64,000 nucleotides of DNA, taken from contig FREU01000007.1 in assembly GCA_900143615.1 (NCBI GenBank), positions 208,960 through 272,959 on the forward strand, written 5' to 3'. The notes under the pieces are model-generated. The model searched no databases, had not been told where the DNA came from, and saw only the letters and a program-made list of their open reading frames with translations. This DNA comes from Rhodobacteraceae bacterium Alg231-30 (GTDB taxonomy: Bacteria > Pseudomonadota > Alphaproteobacteria > Rhodobacterales > Rhodobacteraceae). Numbering within the stretch: position 1 is the stretch's first letter; each line of letters begins with the position of its first letter. Shown piece after piece: positions 27,260-36,659 of the stretch. A program made the position numbers and the translations under genes.

Positions 27260-28108
27260 TTAGTCAGCCGAAGCCAGCTTTACGCCCGGAAGCGTTGATG
27301 GATCGCCGGCATATTCTTCAATCGCGCCCTTGAGCCAGTCATCGTAAGCTTCTTGGGAAACGACCTGCACTGTGATCGGCATGTAAGCGTGGTCTTTCCC
27401 ACACAGCTCAGAGCACTGACCAAAGTAGATGCCTTCACGCTCTGCGTTGAACCAAAGTTGGGCGATACGACCCGGCACGGCGTCTTGCTTCACACCAAAT
27501 GCAGGGATCGTCCAAGCATGGATCACGTCAGCTGCGGTCACATCCATGACTACAGTTTTTCCAATTGGCACAACAACCTTGGTGTCCGTCGCCAGCAGAT
27601 ATTCATCTTCATTGTAGCCGTTCTCCGCCAGATCCTCTTTGTCCAGCAAGAAGCCCTCAAATCCAAAATCATGATCTGTGTACTCGTACCCCCAGAACCA
27701 CTGATAACCTGTGACCTTTATGTGAATGTCACCTTCAGGAATTTCTTGCTGGTTAAACAGCACAGGCAAGCTGAACGCGCCGATGAAGACCAGAATCACA
27801 ATTGGTCCCAATGTCCACGCCACTTCGATCGGTGTGTTGTGGGTAAAAGTCGCCGGTGTCGGGTTGGCGCGACGGTTAAAACGCACAAACGTGTAGAGCA
27901 TCAAGCCCGCGACAAAAATCACGATACCCGTGATGATCACGAGAATCATAAAGTCCAAAGACTGGATTTGGCGGGCCAGTTCGGTAGCAGCCGGCTGAAA
28001 ATCAGTGCCGCGCGGGATCGGCTTGCCAACGGTTTCAACCTGCTGTGCAAAGGCCGGAACGGCGGTAAGTGCTGTCAAAAGACCCAGCATTTTCAAGAGA
28101 ATTCGCAT
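27260..28108 (-). CDS. coxB: Cytochrome c oxidase subunit II
   Basis: 282 residues. A signal peptide ([22 protein letters not shown]) and two membrane helices (about 50-72 and 95-115) precede a periplasmic cupredoxin domain. The CuA centre is visible as [15 protein letters not shown] (about 228-242), with its upstream His in [11 protein letters not shown]. It accepts electrons from cytochrome c. First gene of the operon; a perfect FNR-type site lies 142 bases upstream. Confidence 0.97.
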   Translation of the reverse strand: MRILLKMLGLLTALTAVPAFAQQVETVGKPIPRGTDFQPAATELARQIQSLDFMILVIITGIVIFVAGLMLYTFVRFNRRANPTPATFTHNTPIEVAWTLGPIVILVFIGAFSLPVLFNQQEIPEGDIHIKVTGYQWFWGYEYTDHDFGFEGFLLDKEDLAENGYNEDEYLLATDTKVVVPIGKTVVMDVTAADVIHAWTIPAFGVKQDAVPGRIAQLWFNAEREGIYFGQCSELCGKDHAYMPITVQVVSQEAYDDWLKGAIEEYAGDPSTLPGVKLASAD

Positions 28109-28249
28109 ATTTCACCCTGGTCGGTTTCGGTGTTGTTCTTAGATCTCAAGCAGAATCCCGCTCGGCGGAATCTTGCTGTTGTTTCGCGCCTTAAAACCAT
28201 ATCCTTGCACACAAATAAAGATCGAAGCTTGCGGCAAACGGCCGCTTTT

Positions 28250-28263
28250 TTGATTTAGATCAA
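28250..28263. promoter_or_regulatory. Perfect FNR/FnrL-type site between coxB and tldD
   Basis: TTGATTTAGATCAA matches the FNR consensus TTGAT-N4-ATCAA at all ten fixed bases. It lies 20 bases before the tldD start and 142 bases before the coxB start, in the region shared by both promoters. Confidence 0.7.
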
Positions 28264-28283
28264 ATATCGAGGACCTAACGCCA

Positions 28284-29705
28284 ATGACCGAAAACATGTT
28301 TCGCCCCTTTGATACAAGGCTCGACGAGGGGTCTGCGCTACGTCTTTTGCGTCAAGCAACCGAGGGTGCAGAAGATGGTGAGATTTTTCTAGAACGCCGC
28401 AGTTCGGAAGCTTTGGTGTTTGATGACGGGCGTCTCAAGACAGCAAGCTACGACGCCGCAGAAGGCTTTGGATTGCGTGCGGTCAACGGCGAAGTATCTG
28501 GTTATGCACATTCTTCCGAGATCTCAGAAGCAGCTCTTAAGCGGGCTGTCGACACGGCGCGGCTGGCTGTCGGCAATGGTGGCGGCACACTTGCGGATGG
28601 ACCCGCGCTGACCAACCGCCGTCTCTACACGGATGCTGACCCGATCAGCGGTATTAGCTTTCCGGTCAAAATCGAAACGCTACGCGAGATTGATGCGTTT
28701 GCCCGCGACATGGACAAACGCGTGGTTCAAGTCTCAGCTGTGATCGCGGCCAGCCATCAAGAGATAGTCGTCCTGCGTCCTGACGGCACCTCAATTACCG
28801 ACATCCGCCCAATGACACGCGTCAATGTCTCCGTAATTGTTGATCAAGACGGCCGACGCGAAAGCGGAACCGCTGGGGGTGGCGGGCGCGTTGGCCTTGA
28901 CGGTCTACTCGATCCAAATGACTGGCAAGACAAAGCTCGTGAAGCTCTGCGCATCGCGCTAGTCAACCTCGAGGCGGTCCCTGCCCCCGCGGGCCCAATG
29001 CAAGTGGTGCTTGGACCTGGCTGGCCGGGTATCTTGCTGCACGAAGCTGTCGGTCATGGGCTAGAAGGCGACTTTAACCGAAAAGGCAGCTCAAAGTTCT
29101 CGGGCATGATTGGCCAACAAGTCGCCAGCAAAGGCGTCACAGTTATTGACGACGGCACAATTCCAGACCGTCGTGGATCAATAACCGTGGATGATGAAGG
29201 CACACCTTCAAAACGCAATGTTTTGATCGAAGACGGAATTCTTGTTGGCTACATGCAAGACCGTCAGAATGCGCGCCTGATGGATGTCGCGCCCACAGGC
29301 AACGGTCGACGCGAAAGCTATGCCCACGCACCGATGCCACGGATGACCAATACCTTTATGGAAGGCGGGGACAGCGATCCTGCCGATTTGGTCGCCTCAC
29401 TCAAAGACGGCATTTACGCCGTTGGCTTTGGCGGCGGGCAAGTTGACATCACTAACGGCAAATTCGTGTTTTCCTGCACCGAGGCCTATCGGGTTGAAGA
29501 TGGCAAAATTGGTGCTCCTGTCAAAGGGGCTACTTTGATCGGCGATGGTGCCACTGCTATGTCGCAAATCCGCGCGCTTGGCAATGATATGGCGTTGGAC
29601 CCTGGCATGGGAAATTGCGGCAAATCGGGCCAATGGGTGCCCGTCGGTGTTGGACAGCCTACCGTGTTGATGGGCGGCCTGACCGTGGGTGGGTCAGCCA
29701 CCTAA
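28284..29705 (+). CDS. tldD: Metalloprotease TldD
   Basis: 473 residues of the TldD/PmbA family. The zinc motif HEAVGHGLEGD is near residues 254-264, and the C-terminal GNCGKSGQWVPVGVGQPT is typical of the TldD subunit. TldD pairs with TldE/PmbA to degrade unfolded peptides and process some modified peptides. The partner gene is not in the window. A stem-loop follows the stop. Confidence 0.95.
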   Translation: MTENMFRPFDTRLDEGSALRLLRQATEGAEDGEIFLERRSSEALVFDDGRLKTASYDAAEGFGLRAVNGEVSGYAHSSEISEAALKRAVDTARLAVGNGGGTLADGPALTNRRLYTDADPISGISFPVKIETLREIDAFARDMDKRVVQVSAVIAASHQEIVVLRPDGTSITDIRPMTRVNVSVIVDQDGRRESGTAGGGGRVGLDGLLDPNDWQDKAREALRIALVNLEAVPAPAGPMQVVLGPGWPGILLHEAVGHGLEGDFNRKGSSKFSGMIGQQVASKGVTVIDDGTIPDRRGSITVDDEGTPSKRNVLIEDGILVGYMQDRQNARLMDVAPTGNGRRESYAHAPMPRMTNTFMEGGDSDPADLVASLKDGIYAVGFGGGQVDITNGKFVFSCTEAYRVEDGKIGAPVKGATLIGDGATAMSQIRALGNDMALDPGMGNCGKSGQWVPVGVGQPTVLMGGLTVGGSAT

Positions 29706-29746
29706 CCGCAAGAGCGCACAGCCAACCGCCGCCGCATGTAACCAAA

Positions 29747-29779
29747 TCTCAAGCTTGCCAACCGGCGGCAGGCTTGAGA
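29747..29779 (+). terminator. Stem-loop after tldD
   Basis: TCTCAAGC-T-TGCC (29747-29759) pairs with GGCA-G-GCTTGAGA (29767-29779), 13 pairs including one T-G, with a 7-base loop. No T-run follows, so termination may be weak. Confidence 0.55.
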
Positions 29780-29791
29780 AATCAATCATGG

Positions 29792-29806
29792 TTTACGCGC
29801 AATTAA
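29792..29806. promoter_or_regulatory. CtrA-like box upstream of dprA
   Basis: TTTA-N7-TTAA followed by CC differs in one base from the CtrA consensus TTAA-N7-TTAA(C). It lies 45 bases before the dprA start. CtrA control of dprA is known in Rhodobacter capsulatus, which gives the match some weight. Confidence 0.45.
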
Positions 29807-29850
29807 CCAACATCCAATAGATATGATTCCGTAAGCAGGCGGAGCCACGG

Positions 29851-31002
29851 ATGACTGAAGAACACACCTCTTCCACTCACCCCATACTCCCACCCACCAC
29901 GGAAGCGGACCGTGTTGCGTGGCTTTGCCTCTTACGATCCCGCCGTGTCGGGACGCGTACTTTTTTCCGCCTCATACAAGAACATGGTTCCGCTCCGGCC
30001 GCACTTGCCGCCCTACCGGACGTCGCCCGCGCCGCCGGAGTGACCGACTATGTCGCTTGCTCAGCCGAAACAGCCAAAGCAGAACTTGCTGAAGGACGTG
30101 CCAGCGGAGCTCGTCTAGTCGCCTTCAATGATCCTTTCTATCCAGCGCTTCTCTCGGAGCTTTCAGACGCTCCTCCACTCTTTTGGGCGCGCGGTAATTT
30201 AGATCTTTTGCAGCAGCCTATATTGTCGCTCGTTGGCGCGCGAAATGCCTCGTCCCTTGGAACACGTATGGCACGCGCCTTGGCGCGTGACCTCGGGCGC
30301 CAGGGTTTTGTAATCGCGTCAGGCCTCGCGCGCGGCATTGATGCCGCCGCACACATTGCAGCTTTGCCGCACGGCACATTGGCCGTTTTCGCGGGGGGGC
30401 TCGATGTCATCTACCCCACAGAACACGCAGCCTTAGCGCACGACATTGCAAAATCCGGGCTTTGCATCAGCGAACACCCCCCCGCCACCACTCCGCAAGC
30501 GCGCCACTTCCCGACTCGCAATCGCATTGTTTCAGGACTTTCCCGCGCTGTAATCGTTGTGGAGGCCGCAGCGAAATCCGGCAGCCTCATCACAGCGCGC
30601 AACGCTTTGGATCAAGGACGTGATGTATTGGTTGTCCCAGGGCATCCGTTTGATGCCCGCGCATCCGGCTGCAACATGCTCATCAGGGATGGGGCAACGC
30701 TGGTGCGCAGCGCCGAAGACGTATTGGAAGCGCTCGGCTCCCTGTCTGGTGACATGCCACAACAAGCAACTCTGCCAAACCTCCTTTCTGAGGCGGCTCC
30801 CCCCAAAACCAAACGTAGTCTGCGTGACGTCTCAAAGCTTCATATGATGATTCTAGACCGCCTTGGCCCCTCGCCATTGTCAGAAGACCAATTGATCCGC
30901 GACACAGGACAAGATGCCCAAACGGTGACACCCGCCTTGGTTGACCTTGAGCTTGACGGCAAGGTCATCCGCCACTCCGGAGGCCTTCTCAGCCGAAAAT
31001 AG
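29851..31002 (+). CDS. dprA: DNA-processing protein DprA
   Basis: Loads RecA on incoming single-stranded DNA during natural transformation and, in Rhodobacterales, gene transfer agent uptake. 383 residues: an N-terminal SAM-like helical part (about 20-80), the Rossmann-type core with SLVGARNASSLGTRMA (near 127-142), GLARGIDAAAH (near 161) and SGLSRAVIVVEA, then a C-terminal winged-helix domain (about 320-380). GGAG precedes the ATG. Confidence 0.95.
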   Translation: MTEEHTSSTHPILPPTTEADRVAWLCLLRSRRVGTRTFFRLIQEHGSAPAALAALPDVARAAGVTDYVACSAETAKAELAEGRASGARLVAFNDPFYPALLSELSDAPPLFWARGNLDLLQQPILSLVGARNASSLGTRMARALARDLGRQGFVIASGLARGIDAAAHIAALPHGTLAVFAGGLDVIYPTEHAALAHDIAKSGLCISEHPPATTPQARHFPTRNRIVSGLSRAVIVVEAAAKSGSLITARNALDQGRDVLVVPGHPFDARASGCNMLIRDGATLVRSAEDVLEALGSLSGDMPQQATLPNLLSEAAPPKTKRSLRDVSKLHMMILDRLGPSPLSEDQLIRDTGQDAQTVTPALVDLELDGKVIRHSGGLLSRK

Positions 31003-31191
31003 CGAGCCGCCTGATTGTTAAATCCACAAAACAGTTCCTTAAAAACGAGGGAAAAGTGCTACAAACGGCACAAACTTGCCAGCAACTTGCACATTAACTT
31101 TGATCGTTTTTGCACTGTCCATTGACATTACCCCCTTTCGCCCCACATTTTCCGCCGCCATAAGCTCGCCACGAGTCGAGAGGAAAATTGC

Positions 31192-33789
31192 ATGCCAGTT
31201 GTTGTTGTCGAATCCCCGGCAAAAGCCAAAACCATCAATAAATATCTGGGATCCGATTATACGGTTCTGGCATCCTATGGTCACGTGCGTGACCTGCCCG
31301 CCAAAAACGGTTCGGTCGATCCGGATGATGATTTCGGCATGACTTGGGAGATCGGCACCGACAGCCGCAAACATGTCAAAGCCATCGCCGACGCGCTTAA
31401 AGAAGACAACGCATTGATCCTCGCGACCGACCCCGATCGCGAAGGAGAAGCGATCAGTTGGCACCTTGAGGAAGCTCTGCGCAAACGCCGCGCCATCAAG
31501 AAAGACACCCCTGTCAGCCGTGTTGTGTTCAACGCGATCACCAAAGCGGCCGTGACAGAGGCGATGCAAAACCCGCGCCAAGTAGACCAACCATTGGTGG
31601 ATGCCTATCTGGCGCGCCGCGCGCTGGACTATCTGGTGGGCTTCAATTTGTCGCCCGTATTGTGGCGCAAGCTGCCCGGTGCACGCTCGGCTGGTCGTGT
31701 ACAATCGGTGTGCCTGCGCTTGATCGTTGAGCGCGAATTGGAAATCGAAGCGTTCAATGCGCGTGAATACTGGTCCGTAAAAGCGCTCTTAGCCACACCG
31801 CGTGGACAGGAGTTCGAAGCACGCCTCACCGTTCTGGGCGGTGAGAAGCTCGACAAGTTCTCGCTTGCGAACAGCACAGCTGCCGAGCTTGCGGTACAAG
31901 CTATCAATTCACGCGATCTGTCCGTGGCCCGCGTTGAGGCCAAGCCTGCTTCACGAAATCCCTCTGCGCCGTTTATGACTTCGACGCTGCAGCAAGAAGC
32001 CAGCCGCAAATTCGGTATGGGCGCGCGTCAATGTATGTCAACCGCTCAGCGTCTCTATGAGGCCGGATACATCACCTATATGCGGACCGACGGCATCGAC
32101 ATGGCCCCCGAGGCCGTGACCGAGGCCCGTGATGCAATTGCCGAGCTATATGGTTCTGAGTACGTTCCCGCCAAGCCACGTATCTATAAGAACAAAGCCA
32201 AGAACGCTCAGGAAGCGCACGAGTGTATCCGCCCAACGGAAATGATGCGCAAGCCTGACGACTTGAAGGTTACCGAACCTGATCAGCGTAAACTCTATGA
32301 TCTGATCTGGAAGCGCACCTTGGCCTGTCAGATGGAAGGTGCCCGCCTTGAGCGCACGACCGTCGACATCGCCTCACAGGACGCCCAAGTTGAGATGCGC
32401 GCCACCGGTCAGGTTGTGTTGTTTGACGGCTTCCTACGCATCTATGAAGAAGGTCGCGACGATCAGGTTGTCGATGATGATGACAAGCGCCTGCCCCAAA
32501 TCATGCAGGGCGAGAAAACCGACAAACGCTCTGTGTCGCCTGAGCAGCATTTTACCCAGCCGCCACCCCGTTATACCGAGGCCACTTTGGTCAAGCGTAT
32601 GGAAGAGCTTGGCATCGGTCGCCCCTCGACCTATGCCTCTGTTATTACGACAATTCAGGACCGCGAATACGTCCGCAAGGACAAGAACCGCCTATTCCCT
32701 GAGGACAAAGGCCGCATCGTTACGATCTTCCTGCTGAATTTCTTCCGTCAGTACGTCGGATATGAGTTCACCGCCAACCTCGAAGGCGAGTTGGATGATG
32801 TTTCTGCGGGCAATCGCGACTACAAAGCAGTGCTCGGAAACTTCTGGAAAGACTTTTCCGCCGCTATTTCTGACACGTCGGAATTGCGAATTTCCGAAGT
32901 TCTAGACGTCCTTGATGAAGCACTTGCGCCGCAACTTTACCCACCACGCGAAGACGGCACTGATCCTCGGATCTGCCCCAAATGCGGCAATGGCCAACTG
33001 CACCTGAAGAGCTCGCGCACTGGCGGTTTTGTCGGCTGTGGCAACTATCCAGAATGTGTCTACACACGCCCGATTTCCGGCGAAGGCGCAGAAGGCTATG
33101 AGCGCGTTCTTGGCGAAGACAATGGCGACGAGATACACCTGAAATCCGGGCGCTTCGGCCCCTATGTTCAGCGCGGCGAAGCCACCCCAGAGAACAAAAA
33201 ACCGCCGCGTTCTTCGCTCCCGAAACAAGGCAAAGAATTCCTGCCTAGCTGGGGACCTAAAGAGGTCACCCTAGAGCAAGCCGTTACGCTTCTCACTTTG
33301 CCACGGGAAATCGGTATGCATCCCGATGGCGGCATGATCGCATCAAATCTTGGACGCTTCGGCCCCTACATTATGCATCAACTGCCCGATGAGGAAAAAC
33401 CGGTCTATGCCAACCTGAAAGAAACACTCGACGTTTTTGAGATCGGCATGAACCGCGCGGTAGAAATGTTGGCGGAAAAACGCGCCAATCCGGGACGACG
33501 TCGCGGAGCAGCTGCGGCCAAACCGCTGCGTGAATTGGGCGAGCATCCGCAAGACGGCGGTGCCATCAACATCATGGACGGTCGCTATGGCGCTTATGTC
33601 AAATGGGAAAAAGTCAACGCGACTATTCCTAAAGACGTTGAAGTTGCCAACGTAACAGTGGAACAGGCCGTCGAATGGATCGCTGAAAAAGCCTCCAAGT
33701 CTGGCACCAAACGCAAGGCACCCGCTAAGAAAAAGGCACCCGCCAAAAAGAAAGCCGCTCCCAAAAAGACAGCTGCAAAAAAAGCCTAG
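31192..33789 (+). CDS. topA: DNA topoisomerase I
   Basis: Relaxes negative supercoils through a transient 5'-phosphotyrosine link. 865 residues: Toprim domain with VVVESPAKAKTINKYL at 2-18 and the acidic DPDREGEA motif near 82; active-site Tyr at about 296 in YITYMRTDG; one clear four-Cys zinc ribbon near 595-625 (CPKCG, then CGNYPEC), then two or three degenerate Gly/Tyr-rich repeats of the alphaproteobacterial type (SGRFGPY, LGRFGPY, DGRYGAY). It ends in a Lys/Ala/Pro tail (about 840-865) resembling histone H1 tails, likely for DNA binding. The ATG follows GAGAGGA. Confidence 0.97.
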   Translation: MPVVVVESPAKAKTINKYLGSDYTVLASYGHVRDLPAKNGSVDPDDDFGMTWEIGTDSRKHVKAIADALKEDNALILATDPDREGEAISWHLEEALRKRRAIKKDTPVSRVVFNAITKAAVTEAMQNPRQVDQPLVDAYLARRALDYLVGFNLSPVLWRKLPGARSAGRVQSVCLRLIVERELEIEAFNAREYWSVKALLATPRGQEFEARLTVLGGEKLDKFSLANSTAAELAVQAINSRDLSVARVEAKPASRNPSAPFMTSTLQQEASRKFGMGARQCMSTAQRLYEAGYITYMRTDGIDMAPEAVTEARDAIAELYGSEYVPAKPRIYKNKAKNAQEAHECIRPTEMMRKPDDLKVTEPDQRKLYDLIWKRTLACQMEGARLERTTVDIASQDAQVEMRATGQVVLFDGFLRIYEEGRDDQVVDDDDKRLPQIMQGEKTDKRSVSPEQHFTQPPPRYTEATLVKRMEELGIGRPSTYASVITTIQDREYVRKDKNRLFPEDKGRIVTIFLLNFFRQYVGYEFTANLEGELDDVSAGNRDYKAVLGNFWKDFSAAISDTSELRISEVLDVLDEALAPQLYPPREDGTDPRICPKCGNGQLHLKSSRTGGFVGCGNYPECVYTRPISGEGAEGYERVLGEDNGDEIHLKSGRFGPYVQRGEATPENKKPPRSSLPKQGKEFLPSWGPKEVTLEQAVTLLTLPREIGMHPDGGMIASNLGRFGPYIMHQLPDEEKPVYANLKETLDVFEIGMNRAVEMLAEKRANPGRRRGAAAAKPLRELGEHPQDGGAINIMDGRYGAYVKWEKVNATIPKDVEVANVTVEQAVEWIAEKASKSGTKRKAPAKKKAPAKKKAAPKKTAAKKA

Positions 33790-33795
33790 TATTCA

Positions 33796-33819
33796 CCGCG
33801 CCCGTCTCAACGGGCGCGG
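33796..33819 (+). terminator. Strong stem-loop after topA
   Basis: CCGCGCCCGT (33796-33805) and ACGGGCGCGG (33810-33819) form a perfect 10-bp stem with a 4-base loop, six bases after the topA stop. No T-run follows. Confidence 0.6.
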
Positions 33820-33933
33820 CCCGACCTCCTCGGCAATTAATCGCGACTCACGTACGTCTAACGCAGACGTGTATTGCTTACGGTGGCGAGATTTCGCACA
33901 TGCATTGTGAACCGTATGAGCAGAGATTATTCC

Positions 33934-34539
33934 ATGTCCGACACCAAGTTTTCCCGCCGTCGTCTTCTCGCAACAGGTGCTGGCTTTATCGCCATGCCTG
34001 CAATTTTGCATGCTGAAGATAGCCCCGCGGAATCGCTCGAACATCCCGACGCTGCTCGCGACTACGATGTGGATCCAGTGCGCCGCAATATCTCTAGTTT
34101 CCGTCAGCAGAAATGGCAGGATCACTTTGACAAATTAGGCGTCGCTTCCATTGTCGCCGACACCACATCGCGCGCGCTGCACTATTGGAACGCGGATGGT
34201 ACGGACTATCGCATCTACCCAACGTCTGTTCCAATGACAGAAGACCTGACCAAACGCGGCTATACCAAAGTTGTTCGTAAGCGGGTTGGCCCCGATTGGA
34301 CACCGACGCAAAACATGCTCAAGCGTGACCCTACGTTGACCTACATGAAGCCTGGTCCTGACAATCCACTAGGCACGCATGCCATGTACCTTGATTGGCC
34401 GGCCTATTTGATCCACGGCACACAAGATACACGAAAAATTGGGCGCCGGGCGTCTAGCGGCTGCATCGGGCTGTACAATGAAAGCATCGAACAGCTGTTT
34501 GAAATCACCCCGATCGGCACCCAAGTTCGCATCATCTAA
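33934..34539 (+). CDS. L,D-transpeptidase, Tat-exported
   Basis: 201 residues from the ATG at 33934. The N-terminus is a Tat signal (FSRRRLLATGAGFIAMPAILHA). The YkuD catalytic domain follows, with YIHGT-type His in IHGTQDT and the catalytic Cys in ASSGCIGL near residue 178. Such enzymes form 3-3 crosslinks in peptidoglycan or attach proteins to it, in the periplasm. The usual Arg two residues after the Cys is Gly here. Standing alone with a strong terminator behind it. Confidence 0.88.
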   Translation: MSDTKFSRRRLLATGAGFIAMPAILHAEDSPAESLEHPDAARDYDVDPVRRNISSFRQQKWQDHFDKLGVASIVADTTSRALHYWNADGTDYRIYPTSVPMTEDLTKRGYTKVVRKRVGPDWTPTQNMLKRDPTLTYMKPGPDNPLGTHAMYLDWPAYLIHGTQDTRKIGRRASSGCIGLYNESIEQLFEITPIGTQVRII

Positions 34540-34545
34540 ACAGGT

Positions 34546-34573
34546 TGACCGCACCTGTTGCGGTCACTTTTTT
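34546..34573 (+). terminator. Rho-independent terminator after the L,D-transpeptidase
   Basis: TGACCGCA (34546-34553) and TGCGGTCA (34559-34566) form a perfect 8-bp stem with a 5-base loop, followed by CTTTTTT. Confidence 0.92.
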
Positions 34574-34670
34574 ACTCTCCCGTAGAAATACCTGACGCTC
34601 CCAAGTTGCATTGACTTCGTCTTTGGTGTGGTCAAAAACTCTGGCAATTCCGGATCATGAGGAGAGTTCC

Positions 34671-35390
34671 ATGAAGAAGGTGTATCCTAACGCCGCAGAA
34701 GCGCTGGACGGACTGCTTAGCGATGACATGTTCATTGCAGCAGGCGGCTTTGGCCTTTGCGGCATACCCGAGTTGCTGCTGGACGCGATCAAAGACAGCG
34801 GCGTCAAAAACCTGACCTTCGCGTCCAACAACGCAGGCGTTGATGATTTTGGCATCGGCATCTTGCTGCAAACCAAGCAAGTCAGAAAGATGATCAGCTC
34901 CTATGTAGGTGAAAACGCTGAATTTATGCGTCAGTACCTGTCTGGCGAGCTTGAACTAGAGTTCAACCCTCAGGGCACATTGGCCGAGCGCATGCGCGCC
35001 GGTGGCGCTGGCATCCCTGGCTTCTTTACCAAGACGGGTGTCGGCACAGTGATTGCCGATGGCAAGCTTGAAAAACAGTTCCCAACGGGCGCTGATGGCG
35101 CCATGGAAGATTATATCATGGAAGAAGGCATCTTTGCCGATCTCGCCATTGTGAAGGCTTGGAAAGCCGATGAAACCGGCAACCTCGTGTTCCGCAAAAC
35201 CGCGCGCAACTTCAATGCTCCGGCGGCCACATGCGGGAAGATTTGCATCGCTGAAGTTGAGGAAATCGTGCCTACAGGCTCGTTGGACCCCGACTCTATT
35301 CATCTGCCCGGCATTTATGTGAATCGCATCGTCCAAGGTACGCATGAGAAGCGGATCGAACAGCGCACCGTGCGCCAAAAGGAGGTATGA
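34671..35390 (+). CDS. scoA: Succinyl-CoA:3-ketoacid CoA-transferase subunit A
   Basis: With subunit B, activates acetoacetate by moving CoA from succinyl-CoA; used in ketone body and poly-hydroxybutyrate breakdown. 239 residues of the CoA-transferase I fold. GGFGLCGIPELLLDAI near 25-40 and NNAGVDDFGIGILLQ near 55-69 mark the SCOT group as opposed to the 3-oxoadipate enzymes. The ATG at 34671 follows GGAGAG. Subunit B starts three bases after the stop. Confidence 0.92.
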   Translation: MKKVYPNAAEALDGLLSDDMFIAAGGFGLCGIPELLLDAIKDSGVKNLTFASNNAGVDDFGIGILLQTKQVRKMISSYVGENAEFMRQYLSGELELEFNPQGTLAERMRAGGAGIPGFFTKTGVGTVIADGKLEKQFPTGADGAMEDYIMEEGIFADLAIVKAWKADETGNLVFRKTARNFNAPAATCGKICIAEVEEIVPTGSLDPDSIHLPGIYVNRIVQGTHEKRIEQRTVRQKEV

Positions 35391-35393
35391 GCC

Positions 35394-36023
35394 ATGGCAT
35401 GGGATCGTAACCAAATGGCCGCCCGCGCGGCCCAAGAGCTGCAGGACGGCTGGTATGTGAACCTCGGCATTGGCATCCCAACGCTGGTGTCAAACTTCAT
35501 CCCCGAAGGCGTCGAGGTGACGCTTCAATCAGAAAACGGCATGTTGGGTATGGGCCCCTTCCCCTATGAAGGCGAAGAAGACCCCGACCTGATCAACGCT
35601 GGCAAGCAAACGATTACCGAGCTGCCTCAGACCGCTTATTTCGACAGTGCGCAGTCTTTCGCAATGATCCGCGGCGGCAAAATCGCCATGGCGATCCTTG
35701 GCGCAATGGAAGTGGCCGAAAACGGCGACCTCGCCAACTGGATGATTCCAGGCAAGTTGGTCAAAGGCATGGGCGGCGCGATGGATCTTGTAGCTGGAGT
35801 CGGTCGCGTGGTTGTTGTGATGGATCACGCCAACAAACACGGCGTGTCCAAAGTTCTGAAGGACTGCACTTTGCCGCTAACCGGCAAAGGCGTTGTTGAT
35901 CGCATCATCACCAACCTTGGTGTGCTCGATGTCGTCGAAGGTGGACTGAAAATTGTCGAACTCGCAGACGGCGTGAGCGACGAAGAATTCCGCGCAGCCA
36001 CGGAAGCGACGCTGGTCGACTGA
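35394..36023 (+). CDS. scoB: Succinyl-CoA:3-ketoacid CoA-transferase subunit B
   Basis: 209 residues, the catalytic half. The Glu that forms the acyl-CoA thioester is in SENGMLGMGPFP near residue 46. GGKIAMAILGAMEV and the GAMDLV segment are typical. AGGAGG, overlapping the end of scoA, is its ribosome binding site. A good terminator follows. Confidence 0.94.
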   Translation: MAWDRNQMAARAAQELQDGWYVNLGIGIPTLVSNFIPEGVEVTLQSENGMLGMGPFPYEGEEDPDLINAGKQTITELPQTAYFDSAQSFAMIRGGKIAMAILGAMEVAENGDLANWMIPGKLVKGMGGAMDLVAGVGRVVVVMDHANKHGVSKVLKDCTLPLTGKGVVDRIITNLGVLDVVEGGLKIVELADGVSDEEFRAATEATLVD

Positions 36024-36047
36024 GCTGACAAGTATTATTGTTTTGTG

Positions 36048-36080
36048 AAAGGCCTGCGCTCCGCGTGGGCCTTTTGTTTT
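36048..36080 (+). terminator. Rho-independent terminator after scoAB
   Basis: AAAGGCC (36048-36054) and GGCCTTT (36068-36074) enclose an inner GCG/CGC pairing; TTGTTTT follows. It separates scoAB from the LuxR-type gene. Confidence 0.85.
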
Positions 36081-36116
36081 GCTTGGCCTCTCGCTCGGCT
36101 TGTGCAATTTAGAGCT

Positions 36117-36659
36117 ATGGAACTCGCTGCACTTGCTTTTGAAAACGCCCCCGTAGGGCTCTGTATTTTAGACAACCGTGTCGTGCGGCGTTGTAATAAA
36201 CGCTTCAGCGACATGTTTGCGGCGCAAATAGAGGACTGCCAAGGCCGCTCAATCGAAGACTTCTACGCCTCCGAGGAAGATTTCCAGACCATCGGTGCCA
36301 AAGTCTATGCCGCGATCCGCGAGACAGGCCACTATCACGATGAACGCGTCATGCGTCGCTTTGATGGCACCATGTTCTGGTGCCGCGTGCGAGGGCAATC
36401 CGTGTCACCAGAAGCGCCGTTCCAATGCGGCATCTGGAGCTTTGCTGATCTCTCTGACGAACGCCCGATGGTGGAACTCACCCAACGGGAGCGCGAAGTC
36501 GCCATCCTGACCTGCCGAGGTCTCACGTCAAAAGAAGTCGCAATTGAGCTCAACCTTTCTTATCGCACTATTGAAGAATACCGCGCCCGCCTGCTACGTA
36601 AATTCGGTGCACGAAAACTGGCAGAACTGGTTGCAAAACTTTCGGGAATGCCGCTTTGA
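36117..36659 (+). CDS. PAS domain LuxR-type transcription regulator
   Basis: 180 residues from the ATG at 36117. Residues about 1-110 form a PAS domain (ENAPVGLCILDNRVVRRCNKRF), and residues 115-180 a LuxR/FixJ helix-turn-helix (LTQREREVAILTCRGLTSKEVA, then RTIEEYRARLLRKFGA). There is no receiver domain or autoinducer-binding domain, so it probably senses a ligand or redox signal through the PAS part. The target genes are not evident; scoAB and accBC flank it. No strong ribosome binding site; a weak AGAG precedes the ATG. Confidence 0.88.
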   Translation: MELAALAFENAPVGLCILDNRVVRRCNKRFSDMFAAQIEDCQGRSIEDFYASEEDFQTIGAKVYAAIRETGHYHDERVMRRFDGTMFWCRVRGQSVSPEAPFQCGIWSFADLSDERPMVELTQREREVAILTCRGLTSKEVAIELNLSYRTIEEYRARLLRKFGARKLAELVAKLSGMPL

